From Epichloe hybrida (lineage: Eukaryota; Ascomycota; Sordariomycetes; Hypocreales; Clavicipitaceae), in contig JAFEKR010000039.1 in assembly GCA_019022495.1 (NCBI GenBank), forward strand, positions 248,001 through 312,000: 64,000 nucleotides of DNA. Direction: 5' to 3'. Below, one piece after another: positions 23,313 through 35,674 of the stretch. The notes under the pieces were generated by a model. That model saw nothing but the letters and a program-made list of their open reading frames with translations, searched no databases and was not told the origin of the DNA. The translations under genes and the position numbers were made by a program. Numbering within the stretch: position 1 is the stretch's first letter; each line of letters opens with the position of its first letter.

Positions 23313-25189
23313 AGTTAAACTCTTAAACCCTTTAGGGAAAATAAACTATTAGCTAGATTTAAATATAAAGAAGCTATAGAATATTTACTTAAAATATACC
23401 TATACTACCTAGTAAGGAAGCCCTAACTTTATAGCGCCTAGGTAGTAACTAAAATACCCTAACTATAGAATATAAGAGGGTATAGTAAATACTACCTAAC
23501 TAATATAGTAATACTAAACCTAGTAATAATAATAATCTAGATAAGCTATAGAGGTAATATAAGGTTATATAAGCTAAGCTATAAAATACTTATATAAGAA
23601 AGGAGATCTTAGATATAGAAGTATAGCTTAAGGAAATAAAAGTAGACTTATAATTAGCTAGATTAGGTAAAGGACTTATAATTACCCCTTAGATAAATAT
23701 ATAAAGAATTCCCTTATTCCTAGACTTCCTACCTAATACTAAGTTTATAGTAAATATATACTTCTAAAGCTTTATTAAGATATAGTATAAGGTACCTATA
23801 TATAAAGGTAATACCTATAAGAATTTATAGGTATACCTAGTAGATTTAAATATGCTATTTAAGCTAGACCTAAGAATCTTTTAGGATAATAAAATAAAGG
23901 TAATATATACTAGTAGCTACTTAGCTAATAATATAAAGTAATAGTAAATATATTATATAATAGTAAATAAGTTAGTTAACTACTTAGCTTATACCTAGGA
24001 TAGATTTATATCCTAGCTAAACACTAGAGTAATAAATAAAGATATATAGTGCTTAGAAGCTACTAGGACACTACTAAATCTTAGGTAAAAGAGTAATTAG
24101 TCTTTTTAATCTTTTCTAAGACTTTAGATAAAGGTAAAAGTAAAATTACCTAACTAAATCCTTATACACTTAAGAATAGTAATTTTTCTAAATAGCTTAA
24201 ATAATACTATAAGGAAGTATATAGTTAGCTAAGAGTTCCTAATATCTTAGAGTTACCTATAGGGTTAAGGAAAAAAGGCTAAAGTTATAATAATATCTAT
24301 ATTAAGTAATTATAATAGAAACTATAATAAGGAGAGTAAGAGTAATAAGAGATAATACTCTAGCTCCCTTATAAATAACTTATAGTAAAGCTTATAGTAA
24401 CCTAGTATAGGCTAGAGACTATTTAAGTGCTTTAAATATAGTAGTCCTAGATATAGTGTAAATAAATATAATATAGTAAACTACTTAATCTATAAAAGTA
24501 ATAGGTATATTACTAAGAAGTATAAGAATAGTAGTAATAAAACCTTAGACTTAAATAAGATTCTAATTAGTTTAGCTTAGGCCTAGGATAATAGTCTTAC
24601 TATAAAAAAACCTATAGATAAGAGAATAAAAATATAAGTATCCTTATAGTAAGATAACTACTAGTTAGCAGTGCTAGTGCTATTTAATATAGGTATAGAA
24701 TATTTAATAATCTACCCTAAATTATTATTAAAATAGGATTAGAAGAATATAGAAAAAACAGAGATAACACTAGAAAGCGTAAGTAAGAATAAGATCCTAT
24801 ACTAGGGAATCCTATGTAAACTAGTTAAGGTAAAAGATAGTATAGGCTATATAAAGGTTTACTAAGTTAGCTACTATATTACTAATATAGGAGAGGGAAT
24901 ACTCCTAGGGATAAACTAGACCCTAGAATATAAACCTATAGTAATAGACTAGAAGTAAGGTTTCTAGAGGTTTCTAATAACCTAGGATTATATTACTTTT
25001 GCTATAAGTAAGTAATAACTTTATAAGGTAGTAAAGTAGTCTTCTATTACGCTATTACTAGTGTTACTAAAGATTAAGGTAGTTAACCTAAAGGTAATAG
25101 AAGAAGATACTAATAAAAATTCACTAATAGGTAATATAATAAGTAATAACCTAAGTTATAGCATAGTTATAGTAATAGTAGTAAAACAT

Positions 25190-28100
25190 ACTTATATATT
25201 AAAGAAGAAAAAACTAAGAAGCGTAATAGCGCCCTAGGTAGTGTTTTATAAAGAATTAGTAGTGCTTACATAAGAGACAGATAGTAATATACCCTTATAG
25301 TAAATTCTAGAAGAGTACACGGAATTTATAAATATGTTTTTAAAAGAGCTAGCTAGTAAGCTCCTAGAATTAGGTGGTTACACTTATATAATTAAATTAG
25401 AAGAGGGAAAATAACTACCCTAGGGACTTATATATAACCTAGCTAAAAAAGAGCTAGAAGTGCTTAGGGAGTACCTAGTAAGTACGTAGGAGAAAGGGTA
25501 GATTAGAAGATTAATAAGCCTAGTAAGAGCCCTAATTTTATTTGTTCTAAAAAAATTAGGGAAATTAAGGCTTTATATGGATTATAGGGGCCTTAATAGA
25601 ATTACTATTAAAAATAAGGCCCCTTTGCTACTAATCTCTAAAATCCTTAATTAATTAGTAGGTATAAAGATTTTTACATTACTAGATCTTTAAGAGGCAT
25701 ACTACTAGCTACATATTCGTAAGGGTAATAAGTGGAAGATAGCATTCTATTACTACTATAAGCACTTTAAATATCTTATGATGCCATTTGGGTTAGTAAA
25801 TGCGCTAGCCACTTTTTAGGAATATATTAATAATACTCTTAAGGGGCTTATGGATAAATTCTATATTATTTACCTTAATAATACCCTAATATATAGTAGT
25901 AACCCTATAAGATATACAAAGCATATTAAAAGAGTGCTAGGGTGACTTTAGGACGCTAACCTTTATATTAACCTTAAAAAGTACTAATTTTTGGTTATAA
26001 AGGCAAAGTTCCTAGGTTTTATTATATCTAAGAAAGGTATTAAGATAGAACTATCACGGGTTAAAGCTATTATAACCTAGCTAATACCTAGTAGCGTGTT
26101 TAATATTTAATTATTCCTTAGGTTTATAAGGTTTTACTAATACTTTATAAAATAATATAGTAAGGTAATAGTCCTGCTAATAAACTATCTAAAGGGTATT
26201 TAACTAGCAGAGTTTAAGCTAAAGCCTAGTAAACTTATATTATTTAGAGAACTTTAAAAGAAGTTTTAGGAGGTACTAATCTTAGTGCACTTTAACTTAC
26301 TTTATTCGCTAAGAGTAAAGACAGATATATCTAGTTATATAATTAGAGCTATACTTATAATATTAGTGCTAGGTAGCTAGTACCTAGTAGTGTATTTTTT
26401 AAGGAAGTTAACTAATATTAAACTTTACTACTTAACCCTAGATACTAAGTTATTAGTAATCTAAGAGGCGTTTTAAGCCTAGAGATATTACCTTATATAT
26501 TTAACTTATTAGATTATAGTTATTATAGACTATCTAAATTATAAGTACCTAGCTATAAAGCTAAAGCTATCTAGTAGGCAGGTAATAGTATTAGATAAGC
26601 TCTATCTATTTAATTTCAGGATTAAACATTATATAAGTAAGCTAAACCCCGCTAATACCTTATTAAGAAGAGTAGATTACATTAGCAAGAAGCATAGGGC
26701 AGAGGCTATATCCTCATAGCTACCTAACTTCTTAGCTAAGTTTTTAAATACTAAGTAATAAGAGCGCTATATATATAATAGTATAGTCACAGGCCCTAAG
26801 GTTATATTACTTAGCATAGTTAATAGTTTATTATAAAAGCGCTATAAGGGCTATTTAAGCCTCTAGGGTTTTAAGAAGATATAACTTTATTATATTATTA
26901 AGGAACCTAATAGTCCTACAAAGCCTATAAGTAGTACGCTAACTAGGTTTGCTTATTATAAGTAGTAAGGTTACGCCTTATCTATATTTTCTAATATTTC
27001 TATAAGTCTAGTAAGCCTATAGGTTAGGAGTCTAGCTAGGTTAGTAGTTAGTAAGTAATATAAGCACCCCCTTAAAACACTACTTAGCTATAATTTATCT
27101 ATAAGTCTAAAAGCATACTATAAGCTAGCTACTTATAGTAGTGTTATAGTAAGAATATAAGTAGTCTAGCAAACCTTATCTAAGTTCACATATAACGCTT
27201 ATCCTATATACGTAGAATTAGAGACTTTAATTTAAGTTATATTATTTTAAGTATAGTAAGGTAATAACTTTACTATAGGTTAGAGGAAGCTGCTTAAGAG
27301 TAGTAACCTAGAAGCGTTATAGATATAGTCTATTAGGCCCTCTAAGCTATTAATATTTAAGAATAGAGTTTTTATTCTAGTTAGTATAAGAAAGGAAGTT
27401 ATACTACTTACCTATAATAACCTAGTAGTAAGCCACTAGGGAGTTAGCAAGACTCTCTATTAGATTATAAGTTAGTATTACTAGCTAATAATAAAGAAAG
27501 ACACTAAGTTATATATATAAACTTGCGTAAGCTACTAGACTTTAAAGCTAAGGCACTATAAACCTTATAGCAAGCTAGCTACGCTACTAGTGCCTAATTA
27601 GCCTTTTTAAGAATTATTAATAGACTTTATTATAGGGCTACCGCCCATAAAAGACATAAACTAGACTTATAATATAATCTTAGTTATTATAAACTGTTTT
27701 ATAAAATATAGTATTTATATCCTTATTTTAACATATATAACTAGTAATAGGTTAGCTACTATATTCTTAGAATATGTTTTTAGGGATTATAGCGCTCTAG
27801 AGGGTATTATTATAGACTATAGTTTAACCTTTACTAGTAGGTTTTAAATAACCTTTTACTATCTTATTATAACTAAGTAGCAACTAAGCACCACATTCTA
27901 CCTGTAGATAGACAGTTAGATAAAATATCTAAACTAAGTTTTAAAGCACTATTTAAGAGCCTTTGCTTGCTTTAACTAAACTAATTAGGCTAATAACCTT
28001 TTAATAGTATAGTTTGCGTATAATATAAGCGCTTATTTAACTTATAGCTATACCCTAGCTAAGGCACTATAAGGCTATAACCCTAAGGGACTATAGTAAG

Positions 28101-28660
28101 TAATTATAGATATTCCTATAGTAAATAACTAGGTAAAAACTTATGCTATTACGCTAAAAGATAAACATATAATAATTAAGTAGCTCCTAAGTAACTTATA
28201 GGCTTAGTATATAAAACACTATAATAAGAAGCGGACCCTAATAAAGTTTAGTATAGGTAACTATATTTTATTATTTATAAAGAATATTAACTTATAGTAA
28301 CCTAGTAGGAAGCTAAGTATAAAGTACTTAGGCCCTTATAAAATCAAAAAGGTAATTAGTACCTATAGACTTATATACTAATTAAAGCTACTACCTAGAA
28401 TATATCTATATAATATTTTTAATATTACTAACCTTAAACTATTTATAAGGGACCTATCTAGCGTAAAAGATACGTCCTTACTATAAGATAATATCGCGAA
28501 TAATAAGCAGGAGTTTAAAGTTAAAAGAATTATATTATATTATTATAATAGGAGATGTTGGAAATACCTAGTTAAATAGAAGGGCTATAATGCTTTAGAA
28601 AATTCTTAGGTAAAGAAAAGAGATTTTATTATAATAAATATCATTAAGGATTACAAGCGG
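25190..28660 (+). pseudogene. Gypsy pol remnant (second family): RT, RNase H, integrase, chromodomain
   Basis: Translation with stops gives RT from about 25560 ([20 protein letters not shown], then MMPFGLVNALATF near 25780 and the catalytic YLNN, a mutated YxDD, near 25870). RNase H follows at about 26280-26500, then integrase at about 27420-28110 (LLIDFIIGLPP and a DYSLTFTSRF block). The chromodomain lies near 28510-28620 (FKVKRIILYYYNRR, then KYLVK-KGYNALENS). The alignment block and the internal stops at Trp and Gln positions make the call secure; no product is possible. Confidence 0.85.
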
Positions 28661-30511
28661 TAACTAAGCAGCTAGTTTATAAATATAGAGGTGTATTTAA
28701 TAGATTTTAGATAGTAGTAGTAACATATAAAAAAAAAAAAATCCAGATAACTTCTTAGATAACCTAACTCGTAGCTACTTTACACTAATTACTTTATTAA
28801 CACATCACCTACTAGGCCCTTAGTAATCTTACTAGTAATAATAAGGGTAGAGGATTTATCCTTATTATTAGAAAAATCCCTCTCTTTATATATATATATA
28901 TAAAGCTTACTAGGGAGGTCTAGTAGCCTAATATAAGTAGGAAGTGTAAATATATTAGTAGTAAGCTACTAGTAAGTTAGTAAAGCTATAAGCTAGAGTA
29001 TAGGAAGTATATATAGTAACTTATTTATTAGTATTAGCCTTATATATAACTTTTACTATAAGCTATGCTTACCTTACTTACCTATGCTTATTAGTATTTT
29101 TAGTAGTTAGGAGTATATTATAAAGTTTATATTTTATATATATTAAATACTAGTAGTATATTAGTAGTAACTAAGTTATAGAAATAAGAGATATATATAT
29201 TATTAAGAAAGTATAGATTATTATTAGGATTACTATAAGTATTAATACGCTTAAAGAGCATATAGTATAACTAAGTAAACTAATTAGTATACTAGTAGTG
29301 TATTAGTATATATATTAGTAGTAGGAAAAAGAGAATAAACCCTAGTGTAATCCTTATTATTATATATATAATAAGCATATTTTATTAAGTTATTTATATA
29401 AGTTAGGAGTAATATATAGTAAGATAGTAGTAAAGTTATACTTAGAGAATTAGTATATTAAGTTAGGATAGATTTGCCCTTAATAATATATTATAGCTTT
29501 ACACTATTACTATCTTTAGGTATAATAGCTTATATTATAACTTACTATATATAGTAAATATAAGGAATTTTTATTTTACTAGCACTACTAGCTATAAGTT
29601 AGTAAGGTAAGCGCTAGGGGGACCTAGATATTATACTTATATAGAAATTTTAGAAGCTAAATATTTCTTACTAGAAGACTTTAAAGGGGATATTATAAAA
29701 GTCTTTAAAATAAAAGAAGGTAGTAGTAGTAAAGTAATTACTTATATTAAAGATATTATTAATTACTAGTAAGTTAGTAGTAATATACTATAAGAAACTT
29801 ATAAGTAAAAGGTAAGCTACTAATATTTTAGTGTTTAAGAGAATTTAAATATTTTAAATAAGGATAAATATAAATAATAAAGTAATACTATAGGATATTA
29901 GTAATTACTATAAGAGAAGCTATAAAGCTACTAGCTTATAGGTAAGGGTAACTTATAATACTAAGGGAAAATATAAAGGGAAGAAAAGTATATAAAAGTA
30001 AGGGAAAGTAAGCCTCTTTTATATTAGCCCTAGACCCCTAAGTAATTTATACGCTATATATAGCTAATCTAGGAATTATAATATTTATAGTTATAGCTAC
30101 TACTAGTAAATACGCATACTAGCTATAAACTCCTAGTAAGATTAATATAATATCCCTAATATTAAATAAGAAGTTATTTATTTTAAATAGTATATATTAC
30201 CCTAATTATTTAACCTAATTATAAAACTTAATATAAGTAGTTTGCTTACTTAGCGCTAATAACTTATTAGATAAAGGTATATATATTAGAGGTAATAAAG
30301 TAGTAAGTGTGTAGCTATTTATAATTTAGATATTATAAGGAAAATTACCTAGGTCCTAATAATATTTACCTTATTATTTAAAGCGGACGTAATATTACAT
30401 ACTAATAGTATAGCTAGTAATATAGATATTACTATAGGTTATACGTAGTAAACATACACTAGCTAAGTAGCTTTTTATAATTAAGGATAATTATATATTA
30501 GGGGGGTAGTA

Positions 30512-30778
30512 TATTAGAAGCATAGAGGCTAGGGAGTTATAGATAGGATAGTTATATAATAAAGCCCTTAGGTAAGCCTTAGCCTATATAAATAACTAAG
30601 TAGCTACTAGATAGCTATATGTGTGTAGTAAGGTATTTAGATAAGGACTACCTATAAGAGATATAGAAGGTTAGAGTTTAAGACCTTTATATACTTACCC
30701 CTAAGTAGTAGCTCTCTAGCTATAACTAAGAACCTTAGCCTTCACTCCGTTTATATCTCCCTAAACATAGTCGTGACA
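30512..30778 (+). repeat. 3' LTR of the second Gypsy family
   Basis: A 267-bp LTR that begins TATTAGAAGC (TG changed to TA) and ends TAGTCGTGACA. Its 3' third is better preserved than that of the 5' LTR. Confidence 0.92.
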
Positions 30779-31167
30779 GATACTCTAGATAGCTCTAAAG
30801 AAGGCTATTTACTAGTACTCTTACTAGGTTATTACTGATTTAATAGGGAAACTTTAATAGGAGAAAAACCCTTATTGCTATAATTTCATAGTAGCACTAG
30901 CCCTTAAGTAGACCTGTTCTTTTATGAGATTATAGAGTTATTACTTTCTTTCTAAGAGTTAGCGCTATTTTAATAATGATTGTCTATTAGGGTTAGGGCG
31001 ACCATTCTATGGTAATAGATGAGAAGGGGGAAGGTGCACCTTACCCCACTATATTACCTATTTGTTTTTTTTTTGTCGTTATGGAGTGGAAGGCCTTCTG
31101 ATACTGCATTTGTGTCTGGTCCGGTAAGATGTCCGGCACTACCTAGCCATTTGCGTAAATTCGGTGA
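30779..31167. other. Spacer between the Gypsy element and the inverted-repeat element
   Basis: AT-rich to normal composition; no gene or repeat recognised. A ten-T run lies near 31065. Confidence 0.5.
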
Positions 31168-31666
31168 CGCATCTGTCTAAAATTAAACACGCATCTGCCG
31201 AGTCCTATCGTCCTTGACAACCGGGGATGGAAAGCAAGCCCGGCCCGTACTTCGGAAAAGCTCCGTCTTTAAGAGTCGTGGTGATATTGTATGCAGTGGT
31301 CTCCGGGACCTCAAACGCATTTGTTGATGCGGCCATGGGAATTCTAATCGGATAGACAACCTACCCATCTGTTTTTAGTGTGGCTTGCGTATATGAATCT
31401 TCGTAGTATTATTAAGATAGCAAATCCCTTGCTAGCTTACGCATTCTAAATAGCATTAAACGTAGCTTCTATAGTAGTATAGGGATGAAACAAAAAGCAA
31501 TTATTATAGTATTATAATGTGTAATATCAAGAGACTATAGGTTAGTTTACCTATGCTATAGCTACGAAGATTAATAGACATAAGCCACACTAAAAACAGG
31601 TAGGTGGATTATCTATCCCGATTAGGACTAATGGCAGACGCGTGTTTTAATTTTTGACAGATACGT
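31168..31666. mobile_element. Inverted-repeat (MITE-like) element with an internal non-repeat segment
   Basis: Two imperfect inverted arms. The right arm (about 31562-31666) is continuous. The left arm is split into 31168-31207 and about 31345-31406 by a roughly 140-base segment of higher GC. Arm sequences share GTTTTTAGTGTGGCTT, CTAATCGG and the outer ACGCATCTGTC block (ACGTATCTGTC in the other arm). The loop (31407-31561) is AT-rich. No transposase is present. The superfamily is not assigned because no clear target duplication was found. Confidence 0.7.
31205..31336 (-). pseudogene. Short gene-like fragment inside the inverted-repeat element
   Basis: A 43-codon frame from ATG at 31336 to TAG at 31205. 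It begins MAASTNAFEVPETTAYNITT and continues with KDGAFPKYGPGLLSIPG. Codon use and composition look like fungal coding DNA, unlike the AT-rich element around it. I do not recognise the protein. It may be a captured exon fragment or an older insertion; it lacks room for a full gene. Confidence 0.3.
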
Positions 31667-32901
31667 GTTTAGATGTTCCTAATTAAGCGACAGTTATTGC
31701 CCGAGCAAACTTGCACGACAAGGGCGATTATATTACCGTTATCAACGCATGGGCGGATGACCAAGCGTTGGAAATTCTGCGACATCCAATGCCCCCCCCC
31801 CTCGTACAACTTGACGAAATGCCATTAAAGCCCCGATGATTCCTTCGTTACTTGAAACAGGCTGACAAGCGGAGGAGGGCGATCCATCACATGGCCTTTA
31901 TTTTCTATGTCCTTCAGGCTAGCCATTATTCCCAGGCCAGTGATCACGAAGAGCGTTTGAGTGCGGAGGGCTCACTTCAGATTCGACTATACACAGTACT
32001 TGCATGCACCTGGATAGCCTGGATTGATGTATTGCATGAACTAATATGGAAGTGGCCCTCCTCGAAACCTGGTAACAGCTCTCCGATGTGCGGACAGCCT
32101 GTATTAAGCGGATGTGTCACACCTGCATGAGAACCACGACACTTGAGGGCTCCACAGCTTTTCACATATCTATACCCTTTTTGGCAACACCGCGTTTTGA
32201 ACAATATTCAATGAACGTGTCGGTCTCTCGATTCCATTCCATCTTGTATGCAGTTTAACCAACTTCCGGCTGTTCATCCCTGACGTGCAGATGTCGGCAA
32301 CTAATTATCAAGCGTGTGTGTGCAAAACGTCGAATGGCTCTGATGTCCACCCACACACGAGCCCCTGCCGCAGTGAAGTTGGTAGTTGCAATTAAGGAGC
32401 ACTCACAGAAGCAGACGAAAGAGGGAAGAGCGTCAGGTCAATATCATGCCCCTGACCTCCGTGGTGTGATAACCAAAATGGTGGGTTGTTCGACTCGCTT
32501 GGGGCCTGGGGTAGCTATGGTGTCAGGTCATCATATACTCGTTTAACAAGCGCGTGCGCTCGAATAGTTGCAATGGGTCCGAAGTCACTGTCACAATCTT
32601 ATAGTGGACGAAGAAAGAGGAGGGAACTAAGTCTACAGTCCTTAGTATGCCCATTTTGCGTGTCTATTACATAAATCCAGAGCTCTCAAACTATTCCGTG
32701 GAGTTTCCCATCACCTGTACTGCCGGCACAGCGTCGCAGCTTGACAGGCACAGTCAAGCCAATCGTGCTGACTCACAGTTTATTATTTTATTTCTTCATG
32801 CAATTGTCTCGCCCACCCACTTACTCTCGGGGTCCAAGTCTGGATTTGAAACAAGTAGACAAATGAAGCCGCAATTGTCTACTCTGAAGCGGTCTTGTAC
32901 T
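31667..32901. other. Intergenic, no gene recognised
   Basis: Normal composition sequence between the repeat block and the 3' end of NAP1. It contains a ten-C run near 31793-31802. Several frames of 62-106 codons overlap on both strands, none with a recognisable motif or convincing splice structure. It may include the NAP1 3' UTR at its right end. Confidence 0.5.
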
Positions 32902-34388
32902 TCAGCTTTGTTTGCATTCAGCGGCCTCCTGTTTGGGTTTGCCAGACTCGTCCTACGCAAGCTTTAGTTAGCGGGTTTTGCGATCGATGAAACGCTCTAT
33001 AAGTGACTCACCTCCTCATCGGACTCTTCCTCCTCGTCATGATCCTCACTCATGTCGTCCTCATCCTCGTCGTCGTCGTCAAAGTCTTCAGCATCTAGAT
33101 CATCCTCATCAAAATCTTCCTCAAATGCCAAAGCTTCGCCAGTGAACCAGTCAATTGCGCGAGGAATGAGCTTCTCTTTTATATCTTCGCCGAGTTGATA
33201 GTCGAGCTCAAGACGATCTTCAATATCACGAGCTGCATCATCGTCATCTGCATCATCGTCGTCGCGGGGGGCTTGTGGGGGCGAGAAGAAGTTAAAAAAT
33301 GATTCGGTCGGAACAGTCTTCTTCACGATGCGGGTCTGATTGGTATCTACTTGACAGTTAGTGGGTTGTTACGATATGACAACCGGGAGGGGCGGCGACT
33401 TGAGGCAATGCAATACTGACTCTTATTTCTCTGCTTCTTGGCTTCAATGCGCACCGTCAAATCTTTGCCTGCGTGCCATTCAATCTTGTCGCCCTCTGCG
33501 TGATCATAGATGAAGTCACCACCATAGCCACTCTCATTTTGGTAGAAATATGTTTTGGTGATAATCTTATTGCTGAAGTATTCGTTTTCTGTGAATTCGA
33601 AGATTAAACGGAACCCAGGCTTGTCTAGATATTCCATGCGAACGTCTGTCAAGTGCTTGAGGGCAGCCTCGTCGCGATCCGTAATCATCTCGGCGAGTGT
33701 GGTTTGGTTCTTCATGGCAGAGAGCCAAAACTCGGGAATGCCTGCCACATCCTCGGTATTTTCACTCTGTTGTTGATCATTGGCGTCGGCGCCACCTTCA
33801 GCATGAACTTGCCCATCTTCGCTGTCGCCAGCTTTGACTTCTTCCTCAGTGGGCTCTGTTTTTCCGTTGACGATAGCGGCACGCTTCTCGTACAGCGGTG
33901 TGAACTTGCCGAAGTACTTCTTTTCGAGTTCAAGCACCTCCTTCTGAAACTCGTCTTCGAGTTTCGAGTGCTCTTGCTGGATTGCCCGAAGTCCGGCGAC
34001 TCGACGACGTACAGCAGGAGGAAGGGATTCGATGTAACCAGAAGAACGACCAATGAGCGAACCAAGGCGACCTTGAATCATCTGCACCAACTTAGGGTTC
34101 TGGGCAAAGATGGCAGCGGCTGTGGCGCGATCCATATCCTCTGTGACACAAGTCAGACAAGCCAGGACACGAGATATTTTGTGTTTTTCATGTATTCTTA
34201 CCTTCTTTGATGCTGGCCACGCCAGGCTGTTGGGCGTGGGAAGAGATTGGCGCATTGGTAGCCGGTGTGTTCTGCGGCGTGCTGCAGGTGGGGTAATTAG
34301 TATTTGAAGCGATGTTGTATCCGTGGGAAATACGCCTCACTTACGGTGCCGTTAGGTCGGGTCGCTTATTTCGAATGGGCTCAGCCAT
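32902..34388 (-). CDS. NAP1: Nucleosome assembly protein 1 (histone chaperone)
   Basis: NAP1 binds H2A-H2B, shuttles histones to the nucleus and assembles nucleosomes; in yeast it also acts in cyclin B signalling. Five exons: 34388-34345, 34281-34202, 34140-33421, 33346-33012 and 32952-32902, giving 409 aa. The start reads [11 protein letters not shown]. The long dimerisation helix lies at about residues 75-125 ([20 protein letters not shown]). The core NAP fold includes [11 protein letters not shown] and TKTYFYQN, then [16 protein letters not shown] and a strongly acidic tail. The last exon, reached by a 59-base intron at 32953-33011, adds the end AAECKQS, a C-terminal CaaX box (CKQS) expected to be farnesylated. 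Reading straight through that intron gives a false end at 32997. Transcribed divergently from the ATPase gene. Confidence 0.96.
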
Positions 34389-35651
34389 TTTGCTTGCTTT
34401 GTTAATACACGATATGTGTGACAGCAAGTGGTAGTTGGGTGATGGAACAAAATGTTGTGGGAGATGATGAGGAAGATGGGGAAGGAGAAGGTTGAGACAA
34501 GAGTCCGCACTTTTTAGCGGTTGGTTAAATTTCGGTGGGGAGGGGGGCGAGTGGGAAAAATTGGGCGATGGGAGAATCAGCTTGTTGGGCTTCCGAGACC
34601 CTTAGCAAGTGGACAAGTGGGAAGACAAGCCTCGTTGCAGTGTGCTAATGCGGTTGCGTGCACATGCCCATTCATACCAGAACCTTGGATGAAAGCGTCC
34701 AGAGGAAACTGGCATTACTGCCCTGCACCTTATACGTGCCATGCTGCAAGCTTCCCATTCCAGGTCTGCTAACGCATAAATTCCAAACTTGCCTCTCAAT
34801 GTCTTGAGACTATTGTCGCATGTGAATTCACGAAATGGGATATGTCCATTGCTTGGCTTGCGGTCGCCCTTGGGCCAACCAACCAACTGTTGGTATCCGT
34901 TATTCTTTATATATGTTATTGGGTTCTCGAGTTTTATATGGAGGCAATCGAGTTCCGAGTACAGTTCTTTGGTGTGAATAACGATATCAGGTTACCTTCA
35001 AATATGTCCTGGACTCGTGTGAAAATATCGAGGCTTAGCACTGCGTTACAAATACATCGTCGAGGCGCGTCCGAGGCCATAATGAACGTAAAGTCGATAA
35101 TGTACCTACTTCATATACGTTGCCGTATAAACCCAGAAATAGCTGTCCAGCCATCAATAACACACACCTGCAGACCATTAAATGCATGAGTCTGGATTTC
35201 AAATGGAGTTGCGCGAGGTAAAATGGCATTACGGTGTGCGCTACAGGGTAGGACGGGACTAACGAACCCAGCGAACAGGTGATCATGCTCGCACATATTA
35301 TTCTATTCAATGCCAGTGACTTAGAAAAATAGGCAGGCATTATCGCTGGAATCATTATGTTACATTCATAGACAATGAAGCAATCGCAGGCCTTCTGCGT
35401 TGCCCGTGTGGTGTTCGTGATATAAATGGGACGGACTGGCACCAGACGTTCCCGGGGAGCACATTCTTCGGCCCGTTCAACCTTGAAACAGCACACGAAG
35501 CTAGCGGATTTTCCAACTTCACAACTCAAGTGCGCCTAAAATAATCGCTCGTGACTTGCGATTGTATTCTGGTCAATCGCCTTGCGACTTCGGAATAATA
35601 TTTTAAAACTGCACAGATATGCCTTAAGGTCATTCGAAGCTCATATGCCCG
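34389..35651. promoter_or_regulatory. Shared 1.26-kb divergent upstream region (NAP1 / P5B ATPase)
   Basis: Separates two divergently transcribed genes and so should hold both promoters. No clear TATA box or consensus site was identified. A 164-codon frame at 35035-35529 (minus) is Cys/Leu-rich with no known motif and is treated as chance. Confidence 0.5.
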
Positions 35652-35674
35652 ATGAACGACAATTCGAGCCATAG
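35645..35674 (+). promoter_or_regulatory. Overlapping upstream ORF at the ATPase start
   Basis: An ATG at 35645 opens a ten-codon frame (MPDERQFEP, stop TAG 35672-35674) that overlaps the main start at 35652 in another frame. If transcripts include it, it should reduce initiation at the main ATG. The transcript start is unknown. Confidence 0.4.

Larger units (their letters stand above)
23046..30778 (+). mobile_element. Full-length Gypsy/chromovirus LTR retrotransposon, second family, RIP-inactivated
   Basis: A 7.7-kb element bounded by two 267-bp LTRs (23046-23312 and 30512-30778), with a G-rich polypurine tract (TTAGGGGGG) before the 3' LTR. The 5-bp flanks AATAC (23041-23045) and GATAC (30779-30783) differ by one G/A transition, as expected of an old target duplication. 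Inside are gag-like sequence, RT, RNase H, integrase and a chromodomain, all broken by stops. About 1.8 kb of non-coding AT-rich sequence separates pol from the 3' LTR, unusually long. Solo LTRs of this family lie at 13979 and 19105. Confidence 0.92.

Noticed and set aside
31852..32967. Series of 62-106-codon plus-strand frames near NAP1
   Set aside because: They overlap each other in different phases, show no known motif and no coherent splice structure.
33653..34210. 185-codon plus-strand frame
   Set aside because: Antisense shadow of NAP1 exon 3.
35035..35529. 164-codon minus-strand frame upstream of the ATPase
   Set aside because: No motif, Cys-rich, overlaps the divergent promoter region; likely chance.
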